A stretch of DNA of 64,000 nt from Balanoglossus misakiensis (lineage: Eukaryota; Hemichordata). How positions within the stretch are numbered: position 1 is the stretch's first letter; every line of letters begins with the position of its first letter. Location of the stretch: assembly GCA_040954595.2 (NCBI GenBank), contig CM082585.2, positions 5,456,001-5,520,000 on the forward strand, given 5' to 3'. Positions 14,109 to 27,000 of the stretch are shown here, one piece after another. The notes beneath the pieces are model-generated. The model was not told the DNA's origin. It was given only the letters and a program-made list of their open reading frames with translations, and did not search any database. The position numbers were made by a program, and so were the translations under genes.

Positions 14109-14166
14109 GTTGTCATGGTAACCAGTCTGTTTCCCCGGTAACACTACCATCAGTTGTCGTGGTTAC
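14109..14166. promoter_or_regulatory. Two RFX X-box-like motifs
   Basis: GTTGTCATGGTAAC (14109-14122) and GTTGTCGTGGTTAC (14153-14166) lie 30 bp apart. Both have the two-half-site layout. Confidence 0.38.
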
Positions 14167-14975
14167 AGCTCATGACTATACTTTCTGAGAGGATGAATAG
14201 CCGTACAGGTGAAAGAGCAGAGATGGGGACGGTGCTGTGTTTGAAGTACATGTATGTCGGTCGCTAATGGTAGGTCGGTTGATTTACAGGATACCCTAAA
14301 GGTCAGGGGTCAACTATTGATGAGTTGGGCATATAAAACAGTGCCCCCCGTTTTCTGTGATTAATATGTCTCTGTGGATTTTGAAGAATTAGACGCAAAA
14401 TGACCGTATGGTAAATATGCTTGGAACCTCCACTTGAATGTATACTGCAAACATGAGTTGATCGGCTTATTTTGATTGTGTTGTATTTGTGTCAAAAATA
14501 AATCTCTTTTTATAGGCTTTTGGGCTATTTTTGGATTGAAATTGGTGTCAAGAGGGACACAGATTGTTGTGACCCTAAATACCTCGTATACTGAAATCTG
14601 ATTTAGGTGTTTTATTTCTGTCTCTGTGGAATACAGCATTTAATTGGTATTTCATCAAAATGCTATACACTAGGAAGAAATTTAAGTTCAGTTTCGCTGA
14701 AAATGTATATATTAAAAAGGAGTTAAAATTGATAACTTGTTAGGGATTAAAAATCAAAGTGGCCTTCGGTAAATGTGTACAAGTCAATTTGCATCTTACG
14801 AAAACACAGTAAGACTTGTCATCTCAGCTCAGCTCAGCAAAAAAGTTAGAATCTTTTTTTTAGTTTCACAGAAACCTTGTATTTCACATTAAAATTTTCA
14901 GTTAAACTGTTGCAATATAGGTACCAGAGCTTGGTTAGTGCACATATTTTCATGCGAATTACTATGTATGTGCTG

Positions 14976-15062
14976 TGCAGACCACAGGGAACTCAGGCTC
15001 ATAGTTGTGGTAAAATGAATAATATTATTATTATGAATAAAAAATGGAAAAAAATATTAAAA

Positions 15063-15135
<73 letters not shown>

Positions 15136-16164
15136 TTGTAGTAGTTCTTGTTATCTATCATGTGTTAAAATCCAACATACCTATGCATGCTGTCTTCTCC
15201 CGGCCCCTAACACGTACTGTACTGGCCGACCTATATACTCTACCCTAAGAAAAAGACAAGGGATGCAACTTGTCTCATACCCAACTGATTTTCACTCGCC
15301 AAAAAACACACCAAGTCAACATCGGAATCGCTAAATTTCGACATGGGCCAACTTACAGTAGTCATACTCGACAATCCTGATCCGTACTGTACCTCATATC
15401 GTAGATAAAGCTGGAAAATCCACAGTTTTCGCGATGTATTTTGGCATTGCTTGCAACAATCTCTTAGTGAAACCTCCAGCTCGTCCGCGTGATTCAAAAT
15501 TTGTGGTCTCCGAGGTCAACGGTCATGGCGATACCATTAGTAAAATAGGGGCTAATCATCAAAACGGTGGCGTATGATTTTTTTTAAGTAAGTTTCCAAA
15601 TTAAAACGTAAGTGAGCCAAGAAAACTACAGGTCAGATAAATTGTTTTCTCGTAAATTCATCATTAGAATCAAATTTGGCGTTGGAAACAAACGGCGGGT
15701 CGCTAGTTCCTGGTCTGGGGACTGGTTGAGTCACATTTTGATGACTAGCCCCTATTTTACTAATGGTATCGCCATGACCGTTGACCTCGGAGACCACAAA
15801 TTTTGAATCACGCGGACGAGCTGGAGGTTTCACTAAGAGATTGTTGCAAGCAATGCCAAAATACATCGCGAAAACTGTGGATTTTCCAGCTTTATCTACG
15901 ATATGAGGTACAGTACGGATCAGGATTGTCGAGTATGACTACTGTAAGTTGGCCCATGTCGAAATTTAGCGATTCCGATGTTGACTTGGTGTGTTTTTTG
16001 GCGAGTGAAAATCAGTTGGGTATGAGACAAGTTGCATCCCTTGTCTTTTTCTTAGGGTAGAGTATATAGGTCGGCCAGTACAGTACGTGTTAGGGGCCGG
16101 GAGAAGACAGCATGCATAGGTATGTTGGATTTTAACACATGATAGATAACAAGAACTACTACAA

Positions 16165-16225
<61 letters not shown>

Positions 16226-16311
16226 TTTTAATATTTTTTCCATTTTTTATTCATAATGATAATATTATTCATTTTACCACAACTATGAGCCTGAGTTCCC
16301 TGTGTGCAGAC
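14976..16311. mobile_element. Long-arm foldback DNA element 1 with 7-bp target duplication
   Basis: Left arm 14983-15564 and right arm 15736-16304 are near-perfect inverted repeats of about 570-580 bp around a 171-bp spacer. The ends read CACAGGGAACTCAGG and its inverse. TGCAGAC flanks the element at 14976-14982 and 16305-16311. Each arm has an (ATT)n tract of different length (about 15063-15133 and 16171-16223). An 85-codon open frame is identical in both arms (15240-15497 minus, 15803-16060 plus) and has no recognisable domain. No transposase was seen, so this is probably non-autonomous. Confidence 0.85.
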
Positions 16312-19300
16312 CCCAACATTGCAGTGCCGTTTGCTTTTAAAATAAAGTCAACCTTAAAAGTTTTCACGCAAGTCTCAATAGGAAACTTTGATTTTAACTT
16401 GACACACTCAGTGTTCAGTGCTTTGATCTGTTTGCACCCCGAGGGTCCACTTTTAAAAGTCATGTGCGCACACACGTGTCGCTTGTCGTCTAGCGTGGTT
16501 GTGGACACGTGCACAGATCCTTGTTTACGAAGTGTTTTTACACCCCTGGGCAACTTGGAGAAGACTCGATCTGCAGTAGCGTGGCGTGCAGGGCATCAAC
16601 ATGTTTTTTTCTTTTTTTTTTCTTTTTTTTTGGGGGGGGGGGGAAGTCACATGGCAATATTGTAGTCTAGTTTCCTCCGCTGAGATGCATGCGTCTGGAA
16701 TTCTGTCTGACTGGTTCAGATCTGTGACTAATACGACAAAAACCGTGGGAGGGCTGCCTCCTGTGACCGTAACTCGCAAGCGTGTGCACGTGTGGAAATA
16801 GCCTGTTGGCTTTTACCACTGCACTGTTCTGATATCTGGCTGTGTGTGCATGGACCTGTAAGAGTCTAGAATTTTTCTTTGCAAGCTGCAGGTTAATCTA
16901 ATGAACCCTCACTCCATCTATCCCCATACTTTCCTACAACTGTGCGTTGTTGGAGCTTAGAGCACATTGTGAAGAACAGGTGTATTTGGCTATAATTGCT
17001 AATAATTGCAAATTAAGTGCTACTTAGTAAGCATATTGGTTTTTAAACTATCACTGGTAATCTCCATTATTTTAGACTTGTGTCTCTGTTTAAGTGTTTA
17101 TTGATGGCCCCTGATTAAATTTCTTCAGCAAATCTACAATATTCGATTTGTTTTTAAATTCACAGACACTTTATTGATCGTGTAAATTCTAATGTGTGTT
17201 CTGTGTTATGCATTACTATGAGAAACATTGATAGCATGTAGAAGTTTTGTATCATACTTTCATTATTCAATATTCAAAAGAATGTGTACAATTTTGAGTT
17301 CCTGAATGTTTCTTTGTCGTGTGTTTAGTCATGTTTCCCAGGGTAAGCTATTCTCTCCTCTCAAAGCAAAGGTACGCAGTCAACAGCTCATTAATAGGAA
17401 ACTTAATCCGTTAAATCCTTCTGCTTGCCTGTGGGGGACATCACGAAAGCACACACTTTTCACGTTACGATTACAGACCACGTTTTCACATTAAAGACTA
17501 ATGGACTGCAGTTGGACGTCATTTCTTAGCCTTCACAACGTGATCAAAACACCCAGCAAAAAAAAAGAAACAAACCAAAAACACCAAAAGCCAACTCACC
17601 AAAATGAACATTGAATTTCATAGTCGGGTACCCATAAGATATTTCCCTTCTGATTTTCAAATCTTATTTGTGAAATATCACTTCCCTCTTTGCACAAATT
17701 GTAATCGCAGAAGACATCTTGTTCATCTTGAAATATTTTTTCGCTGTAATCTTGAACTTTGTTCTGCATGTACATATCTCTTGTAAACAGAAAATTTCTT
17801 CCCACCATATTGGAAAATAAAGGTTGATAGGAAAATTCATGAAGCCTGTCTATATTTCCATGAAAAAAGTATGTATTTCAATAAAACCAAGCCGAACAGG
17901 TTCACCACATTTGCCACCATTCTGTAATTTTATAGCTATAGAAGGCAAAAGCAGAACCCATTTTCGAAGAATCGTAAAAGATTGTTTAATGGTTACAGCA
18001 AGATTGGCACGTTCTTGTTGTTGCCATGTCTGTCACCGTACGTCAGATCGGCACGTACGTTCTCTGCAATCAGGCCGTCCACTGGGGACTCCTCAACCGA
18101 GAAACACTTCGCCTAATGGTGATCCCCATCCATTCTAGAATGTGTTGTGCCACCGAAATAACGCCGTTTGCCACGGGCGTATTTCAGAAAGTGTATCAGG
18201 TACCTTGCGTTTGAGATCGTTATGTCGGTTTGACGTGGAGCATGTCTTGCGCTCACGTGTCGTTTCAGGTGCCTGTGATTTTTTTTCGCGCCAGGACTGT
18301 GATGCTAAAACTCTGACGCACGTCCCACCCGGACAGCGTTGAAACCTCGTCTCGAGCGACATCCAGGAATAATTCAAAATCACTAATTACGACACATTAC
18401 CAGACATCAGATCCGGATACCCTTCACGTATAATACCTGCTTGTTGTTGAAGGAGAAAAAGAACTTTTTGTCTGCGAGTGTGGTTTTCTCATATTGTGAC
18501 GTGAGATACATCCTCGATCTTGAGTGCCTGCAATTTGATTGAAGTGTAGTGCAATAGGTTATTCTAATAAGACAAATAAACTAACCAATTCCCCGAAGCT
18601 GTACATTTTTCTGAGATATGGCTACGTGCAAACTCGGGTATTTCACTCCTCGTGTTAATGTGTACCGAGATAGCATACGTAAAGCTTATAATGGTATTGA
18701 AAACACCGCTGTACTCTAAAGGTGGAAAGCAAATAGTGTATATTCTCTTGGAGCGACTATCCCCATGGTAAAACGTGAGCCTTCTTTTTACATTCCCTCG
18801 TATTCCATTGTTCGTGTTAAAAGCTTGTACGGAACATCTGGCACTGCACGCTCGGCCGTAATGGGCCGCTTCCATTAACATCGCGACTGGTTTTTAAGCG
18901 CCCACGCTTTATTGCTGTGAAAGTACCGTATTGCTTGTAACATCCAACCTGGATGTGTCACGTCCGATTCTGTGCATTGATCTGACAGACAGGATGAGGA
19001 ATTGATTGAAACTACTTGCTGATTTTTTTTTTTTTTGAGTTATATCAAATGGAAAGAATACAGGTGGTTGAGTTTGCGACATGCTGCTCTTTAGAAATGA
19101 ATGCATTATTCTGTCCACACACACATTTTTTTTTTGCTTGCTGGCACGTAGACATGTAAGTACACGCTAGGAAATATTGGCTTTCGTCGTGCCTTACTGT
19201 GTGTTATGGAGTGGTATTCTCAAAATTTAACATGAAAAGAGCCTTCATAATCGCCTATGTTGATATTGCGAAAAAATTTCCTGTCCTGAAAGTTTACCGT

Positions 19301-22288
19301 GTTTCAGTTTATTCTAGTATGTCACTAATGCATGTGGTTTCTAGGAATTATTTTGAGAGAATCAGATACAGCAAGGTTGATTGTTTGAAGACGTCTGACA
19401 CCTTCTGCAAGTGGCTGCAGATGTGCGAGAGTTCTCGGTTTCATTGGCGTTGAAAAATACGAAGGAAGGACGGTAACAAGGACAGTTGTTAGCTCGTATA
19501 AAATATTCATGTCAATTGCACCTTGAATCTTTGTGTTCACCTGCAATGTGCAGTTGAATGCATGTTAACTTTCGTCTAATTTATTATTTATCAGGGTCGT
19601 TGTTTAATCCTTTGAGGCAATACACCGGTAGCTGACATTTTTAACACGCTGTTACTAGTCTATTCATTGTTCATTCTTAAACTCAGTGTAAGGTGCAATG
19701 GTCTGCGAGATTTTCATGGTATATTTCAGAACACACAATGACACGGTTACATCGACAGGTGGAGATAGGAGCTGGTAGTTGGCAAAAGCGTCCAGCTATT
19801 TTGCATTTTCTATCCAGTGGCGTTTTATGAATATTCAAAAATTACTTATAACTCTACCCTCTTCCTCCCACGAGCATTTTGACCTGTTTGTTTCCCCCCC
19901 CCCCCCCTTTGCACAACAAACTGCCCACCAGTACTTTTGGAACATTTCCGCCCGTCTATTTGTGAGCTTAGCTACATCCACTGCACCAGTAACCTGTTTA
20001 CATGAAAACTGGCAAAGTTTTGTTCAGAAATTCTACTGTCAATGAAATCTGACCGATATGATTCCTTCTACATCAGAACAAGTCGAATCAGAGCGACAAG
20101 TCGTCGTAGTCAGCGTGTGAGCCCAGCCAAGCACACAATGTAATTTAGTGGCGATAAATCAAATGAAATGGCTGTTGGATAGACGGAAATGCCCCCTCAT
20201 CATTCGATCAAGATTCAATTAGACCCAGCTGATTTTTTTCCTAACCACGTCTATCCATTACCTTTGGCGTGAATCTCGGCCGTCATGCAGGACAGCCTAT
20301 CAACGGTAATGGAATTTCTCTCTGGATAGATGGCTCTGATGAAATAAGCCCACAAATGGCGACCTTTGCCCCCGTCGTGATTCCACTGCAGTTCGAATAC
20401 ACTGATTTTGCTTTTGAGTCGGTCTGATAATTTATCTGTTGTGGACTTTGATAAGAATTTTGAGTATCAATCATTTAAAGTAGAAATTACAAATGAGAAA
20501 TATGAGCATCCCAGTGGAAATTGCCGTGGAAATTACAAATGTACGTATGAGACTTTGCTAACATTCAAATTTCCGGTCCAGTCAAAAGGTTCAAAGTACA
20601 GACTTGTCCCCACAATATCTGCGTGATTTTTTAAAATAATATATGTCCTGAAGTGTAGAAATGTGAATTTTAAATTTATAGTGTAAAATAATTTAAAAAT
20701 CTTTGCGATCCTCTGAAAAATCTTGTATAGAAAATATTTTTGAATGTAACAAGATTACCATGTGGGGGGGGGGAAATAATGAAACTTCGTACAAAATTTT
20801 CATTGGACACATTTGCCAATAAACATATATAGTGAGATGGCATGCAGGTTTCAGATAGTTTATCCAAATATTGAGGTTGAATACCACAACTAAAGTGTTC
20901 ATTAGGGAATCTATTTGTAGGAATTTCCGATCATATTTGTTGCATCTAATTTCCTAATTACATTTTATGTATATTATGTTAATTAGGGAATTGCCTTTTA
21001 TAGACTGCACTAGGTTTCTCTTTCAACTCTAAGCAAATTAAATGTTAAACGTTTTCATGAATATTTTCCCTGTAAGGTATGAATGAATGAATGGTCACAT
21101 CTCAGCCATCTACTATAAACACACATACATGTAGTGTACAGGTGGTGTATTTTTAATCCTTAAAAAGACCGCACCATCTGTTTCCATTCCAAAAATAACG
21201 TGAACAAAAATAAACATTGTTTATTATAGTGTACAGTTTAACACGCTATTGCTGATAGAGTGACGGATTGTATAGCTTAATCCGCAGTCACACTGAATAA
21301 CTTGTGGGTGGGAGAGAATTTGTGCACCATAGAATATGCTTGGTCTCAACGATGGAAACTGCTGCTTAAAAGGCGTACAGTCTTGGTGGATTTTTTTCTG
21401 CCTTTCCTTGTATGTGCTTCTAGATTTATTTCATTAGACTCTCTTGGATTGTACGGGATACAAACTTGCACCAACTGTACTGAATCAAGGATGTCTACAC
21501 ATGACACTTGCCCAAATCAATCAGTTGAAAGTGATATTAAAACAGACACTTCTTCTGGTATGCGTGTGTCTCCAAAGATTCATCTGACCGAAATCACCTT
21601 GTAATAAAATACATGCACGAAGAGGCATGTATTTTTAGCTCATTTTGTTATTTTTAGAACTTTATTGACCATTTCTAATAAGAGCACTCCTACCTGTAAG
21701 CGATGAGGCGTGCTATTTTTCCATTATTCAATATCGTTTTACAGGAAAGATGGTAAAACTTGATTAAAATTGGGTGCTCAGCGGTCCTCATTATGTTAAC
21801 CATTAGATGTCTTCCATTATTGTAAATTTTAAAGTAGCTCCCCGCAAATAGACGAAATCGCAAGGTTGGCATGACAATCGTAAGTAATCGCTTTTGGAAC
21901 CGGATGGTGTTGACTTTAAGTGATAATTGGCCTGGTTTTCTTTTATGTGTAGGGGGCTATTATTATGCAAATGTATTCATATCAATGGCGGGTTATTAAT
22001 ATATACGCTGGTTGCACGACTGCGTGCCGAGTATTATTACTTAGGCATTCGTGCTGATTCAAGCGACTGGTACGCCCTTAAGGTAAAATGACAATTTATC
22101 TCGTTAACGAGTGTAGATATTACTTGATTGTTGTTCTGTGGTAGGCTTCGCTATATGTGTGAGTGCTTTGAACAATTTGGGTGAATTTTGAGATGCGTTG
22201 TGTATCGGACAGATCTCTTCGAGTTCTTCCCTCCAGCCCTTACCACACATGCACGACTGATCATTGCATGTATGTGGACAGTCACATT
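16312..22288. other. Gene-poor stretch, part 3
   Basis: No supported gene on either strand. It contains T, G and C homopolymer runs (around 16603-16644 and 19895-19908). It could be the large intron separating the first DGK exons from the rest (inference). Confidence 0.55.
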
Positions 22289-22609
22289 TTAAAGGGACAA
22301 AGTCTGTCTCTCGCTGCCCTTTTTCCATTAATTATGTTTGATACAAGACACTGTTTATGTTAATGTACATGTGTATATGTAGTGAATGAACGTTCAACCA
22401 CACACAACTTCCATCCGGCTTGTATGATATAAGAGTAAAAACTTGCCCAAAATGAATAAACGGTAGAGACTAATTATTCATTTTGGCGAGATTTTTCACT
22501 CTCGTGTTTACAACCGGGATGAAAGGTGTGTGTGGTCGAACGTTGATTCACTATATATCCACATTTAGAGTAACATACACGGTGAGACAGAGAGACTTTG
22601 TCCCTTTAA
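22289..22609. mobile_element. TTAA-flanked foldback MITE (GGGACAAAG family), complete
   Basis: Both ends are TTAAAGGGACAAAGTC-like and inverted (TTAA at 22289-22292 and 22606-22609). The inverted arms extend inward through segments containing TTAATTATGTTTGATAC. TTAA target sites are typical of piggyBac-type and some other transposases (family knowledge). No open frame of interest. Confidence 0.85.
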
Positions 22610-23929
22610 GGTAGCTTGTGACGTTCATATTTTTTGATAGCAAGTGATCTGGGCTGCAAAGGGTTAATAAGCACAGGGAGTGAAAGAACAGCTGAATATG
22701 GAATACCATGTCTTAATGTAACAAGCTTGCTTTCTCATGAAAGCTTGACATTTCAAAGTGAAATTCTCGAGTTAGAAACCCTGCTGTTGAAAAAAGGAGC
22801 GATAGAAAACCAGATTTCCCCAGAAGCGCTTCAGTCGCACGTGTATAGACATGTGAGAGAAGTCGATTAAGAGTTAGGCAATTGAGAGAGCGTGTGTGTA
22901 TTCCCGACTGGTTTCGCTCATTGGTTGTGAGAGCGATGCCCCACAGCCCAGACAGCCAAGGGAGGGCGATCCACGAGAATCGGATGCAATTTAGAAGATG
23001 ATATCAGTGAAATGCACGGGCAGCAATTTCAAGATTTTGATTTTTCAGTCTTATCAGCGTCCAAATCAAATCCATCCTCACGGTACGGGTCATTAGGTGT
23101 GTAAATCGGAGTGTCGAGAGTGAAATCTCATGTCTTTCGTGACGGAGAAGAATTTGCAAGTAGGAGTGACGACAGTGCTGTTCTCTGATGAGAATAGATA
23201 ACCGTAATTTGATTTCGTTTTCTTCCTCCGAAAAAACAAACAAAATTCCACTTTTCCTGTTTAGTTTGTACATGTATGTTTTTAACAATTACTTTTAGTA
23301 GATATCAACGTTCATTGCCATTTTAGAATTTCCGATGACAAATTGCATTCTTGCAGTGGCACAGATAAAACTTTTATCAAAAATATGATCATAAATAGGA
23401 CTGGATTTTTTGTTGGTTTTGTCGGTTGTGATGTCGAGCTGTGACGGTATTCACTAAAGTCGGTACCAACTCTACATGAACCACTGTGCGGGTTTTTGAC
23501 ACAGCGGGATGTTTGCAAACATGTCTAATATTTTTCAAACATGACTAATTTATGAGGTCGCCGCATCAGTGACACCCACTGATTTTATTTTTACAGTAAG
23601 GCCATATCCAAGAGAGACACAGGAAATCATAAACCACATGATTCGCCTTGTTGTAGTCAAAACCGTCGGCTGCTTTCGGCTCATGAAACTAATCCCTTCC
23701 CCGTTTACAGAAAAAATCAACGATTCGAGACAGACAGACTGACTCGTGCCGAGTGAGGTATTGTGCCGTTCAGACGCGATCACTGAAGTCTCAGTCATGA
23801 GTGATTGAACATGCTTACTGATATTTCCGACAACAGCTTGATAATTTACTTCCCAGACTTGCGTAGCGCAAATTCGTGTACGAACATCGTCTCAATTTTC
23901 GCCTCTCTCTCTCTCCTCTTTTATTGCAG
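22610..23929. other. Short stretch before the first DGK exon seen
   Basis: A 78-codon frame at 22634-22870 matches nothing I know and has no convincing splice sites. Nothing else supported. Confidence 0.5.
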
Positions 23930-24010
23930 TCACCAATCTTTGATGAAGTTGACTTAAGTGAATTCAGTGTCGCTGAACGAAGCACCAAGAATTTCAACAA
24001 TAGTTTTACA
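23930..24010 (+). CDS. DGKD/DGKH-like: DGK exon a: PH domain middle (p1-27)
   Basis: The exon encodes 27 codons with the core [18 protein letters not shown], the PH-domain strand region conserved in DGK delta/eta. The acceptor is ...ttttattgcag and the donor aca|gtaagt. It is phase 0 at both ends. It is the most 5' exon I can identify; the upstream exon with the first PH strands was not found. Confidence 0.9.
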
Positions 24011-27000
24011 GTAAGTACACGTTTCTATTTCGTCAGATCTTTGAGAATTTTTCACTTGAAGTTGCGCCCATTTCTGGCTTTGGCGCCGAAAAGGTTAAAG
24101 GGACAAAGTCTCTCTCTCGCTGCCCTTTTTTCCATTAATTAGATTTGATACAAGACACCGTTTGTTATTCTACATGTGGATATATAGTGAATGAACGTTC
24201 AACCACACACAACTTCCATCCCTCTTATAGACAGGAGAGTGAAAAAACTCGCCAAAATGAATAATCATTCTTTACCATTTACTCATTTTGGGCGAGTTTT
24301 TACTCTCATATCATAAAAGTGGGATGGAAGTTTTGTTTGGTTGATCATTGATTCACTATATATCCACATTTACATTAACATAAATGGTGTCTTGTATCAA
24401 ACATAATTAATGGAAAAGGGGCAGCTGGAGAGAGACTTTGTCCCTTTAACGCTTTCTATCAAAATCAACAGATGCTGGTATTAGAGCAGCATTAGTTATT
24501 AGATAAATATTCATCAGAATGATTCCTGATGATTATGATGATAAAGTTCGCATTCTTGTAATGACGCAGATGAAAACTGATTCATGTGCTCTTCTGAGTG
24601 AAATTGATGAGGTTGTTAACCGGGACCTCTGACCCTCAATGTCAGAGTTCAAATATGGTTAAACTGTCAGTAATTTCTTTGGCATTTAACTGTTAGTATA
24701 ACAAGCCGATGTGTACGTGTGCCAACCACAGCTTTTCCAAACAATTCAGAACTTGTTATACTGTGAGTATATATGCCTTTAGAAATATTAAGTGATTGAA
24801 AATGGTCATGTTTTTTGCATGTAGTTGCGGTGATGGTCCAATGTCCTGTGAACAATCAACATCATTTGTGGTGTACATGTACTTGTTAAGTCCCATTTGG
24901 TATATGTATACATACCATTGAGAACTTATTTAGTGGTCACACAATATACATGTATATACATGTACATGAAGTCCAAACATTACTTCACCCTACTGAAGAA
25001 AACTAACCGTACATTATACAATTGACATAAATGGCCAAGGGGGTTTGGTTAGCCATGTATTTTGTATACCCCATTAGTGAAGTTTGTTCATATGCTGTGT
25101 GTCTCATATGTCGATCACTGTCCTGAATTTTTGCTGTTGGTGTATCATAGCTTCACTTGGCACCAGAAAAATAAGTTATTTGTGTTGAATCTGTGATCAT
25201 TATTTAGTTTACGGCGTTCACGTCCAAGCGTTTGCGGTTGTTATCTTGGCAGCATTTGTCCTAATAAGGTTACTACTGCAGTGAGCAGAACGTGACACTG
25301 TGGGTTCAAGTCAAAATAACGCCAGAGAACAACATGGACCCCTTCAAGCCATTCTATTTATAGTCTAGCTTCCAGAGGCACTTTGGAAAAAATGTCAAAT
25401 TATTGTACATTCACCTTGTCGTACTGTATGTTGCTTTTTCCGCACGATTTGACAGAGTTCATTGATGAGATACGTATGTTAAAACATTAGATACAGTTCA
25501 TGATGAAAGGAACTTGAAATATTTTCGCTGTGGTATTTCTATTTGGTGTATTAATTCCATTTTCTTGTTGTGGTATATATCTTATCACTTAATACGGCCA
25601 GCACTGTTAGTGTTGACAATTGAATTTAAGTCCGGACTGAAAATGTAAGTGTCAGTGGTATTACATTGTGCACATTCCTAGTATGGGATTTGACAAAATT
25701 CAATATGTTGCCAGTTGAACAAGAAACTGTGGTTGAAACCAGGAATAAAAATGATCAAAAGTAGCAACACTGTCTTTTGATTATCTCCAACGTTTAATTG
25801 TGGTTTAATAACCAGTGTCGATAAATTACAACTAATCAGATGGTGTTTTACCAAGATTCTGAGAGAAACCATCTGATTGGTGCCTGCTGATTTGTCTCCT
25901 AGGAAACAGGAAGAAACGCAATGATTGGATAATATGCAGACAGTTTTAAAGCGTGAATTTATCTGGTCTTCCTCATGTGTGTCTCCGTTTCTAATGATAG
26001 AGGAATCGGCGAATTCATTTGAGCGTCAAATACGTGCGTGCGTGACAAGTGTTCAAGGTGTCGGGCTTTGTCAGTGACTGAACACATCCGGCGGGACGCG
26101 CGAGGCCAAATCAGTATTCACGTCAGAGACAGATCGTAGCCGTCGGTTCGCACAAAATCATTCACCTTTGTGAAATTAGCCGAGCATTTGTCGGGGGGAA
26201 AAATTGACGTAGATGAGGTCCGAGCCCTCGAGGACTTCTTGAGCGTACTCTCATCCGTTGTAACCATGGCGATAAATTATCGGTAGGTCGTTGGAGGGAT
26301 TGAAGTGTAGTGTTGTATCGACAATTCAGGGTGTCGTGGTACCGATTGGATTTGACTGAAGTGAGCCTCTCTGGCTGTGTCAGATGATGTACTTCAATTT
26401 ATCAGCTTTTCATGCAAGTACACACAGTCAAAGGCTAGTTCTGTTTTAATAAAATCGGCGACGCATTGTCTCAGGAGGTAAAATGTTTCTCAGAATGATG
26501 ATGAGCCGAACTAATTGCCGTAACTTTGGCAACCTCCCAGTGTTGGTCAAAAATTTGGATCAACAATTTCACAGTTGACAAATATTTTTCACTGACTTCA
26601 ACCTTTTCCCTATTTTTGATCCACAGATCATTTTTCCTTCCTGTTAGTTATTTTTTTTGTAGTTTTGTTTCAAAAAAGGCTAAAAGTAACTGAATTTTCT
26701 GAAAATTGATCAAATTTCCTCAGTATATATGACCTTTCACAGAGGTAATTGATTATCGACTTTCTCAGGGGTAATATTGATTATTGCCCTGCTCGGGGTC
26801 AATATTGATCATGTCTGTACTATATGGCAAATGAAGTGAAAGAGAGGTTTCACAAGCATTTATGACATGATTGGCAGTATACGCAATATACATGTACTAT
26901 AATATGTATAAAGACATCAATAGGCAAATTCATGGAAAATTTATCATATGATATACTGTTTCATTACTATTCAACCGTTTTAAACGAGGTAGGCCAGAGG

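Larger units (their letters stand above)
8652..14975. other. Gene-poor stretch, part 2
   Basis: No supported gene. It contains the CRE/X-box motifs and the TTGG microsatellite. Frames such as 12996-13355 (119 codons) have no recognisable domain. Confidence 0.6.

Noticed and set aside
14877-15334. Plus-strand frames with poly-Ile or poly-Tyr
   Set aside because: They translate the (ATT)n microsatellite in the foldback element.
15240-16060. Identical 85-codon frames in the two arms as a gene
   Set aside because: Identity follows from the inverted arms. No domain, no splice or promoter signal. Kept only as part of the element.
22634-22870. 78-codon frame as an upstream kinase exon
   Set aside because: No PH-domain similarity (no RYFKLRG-like motif) and no convincing acceptor or donor.
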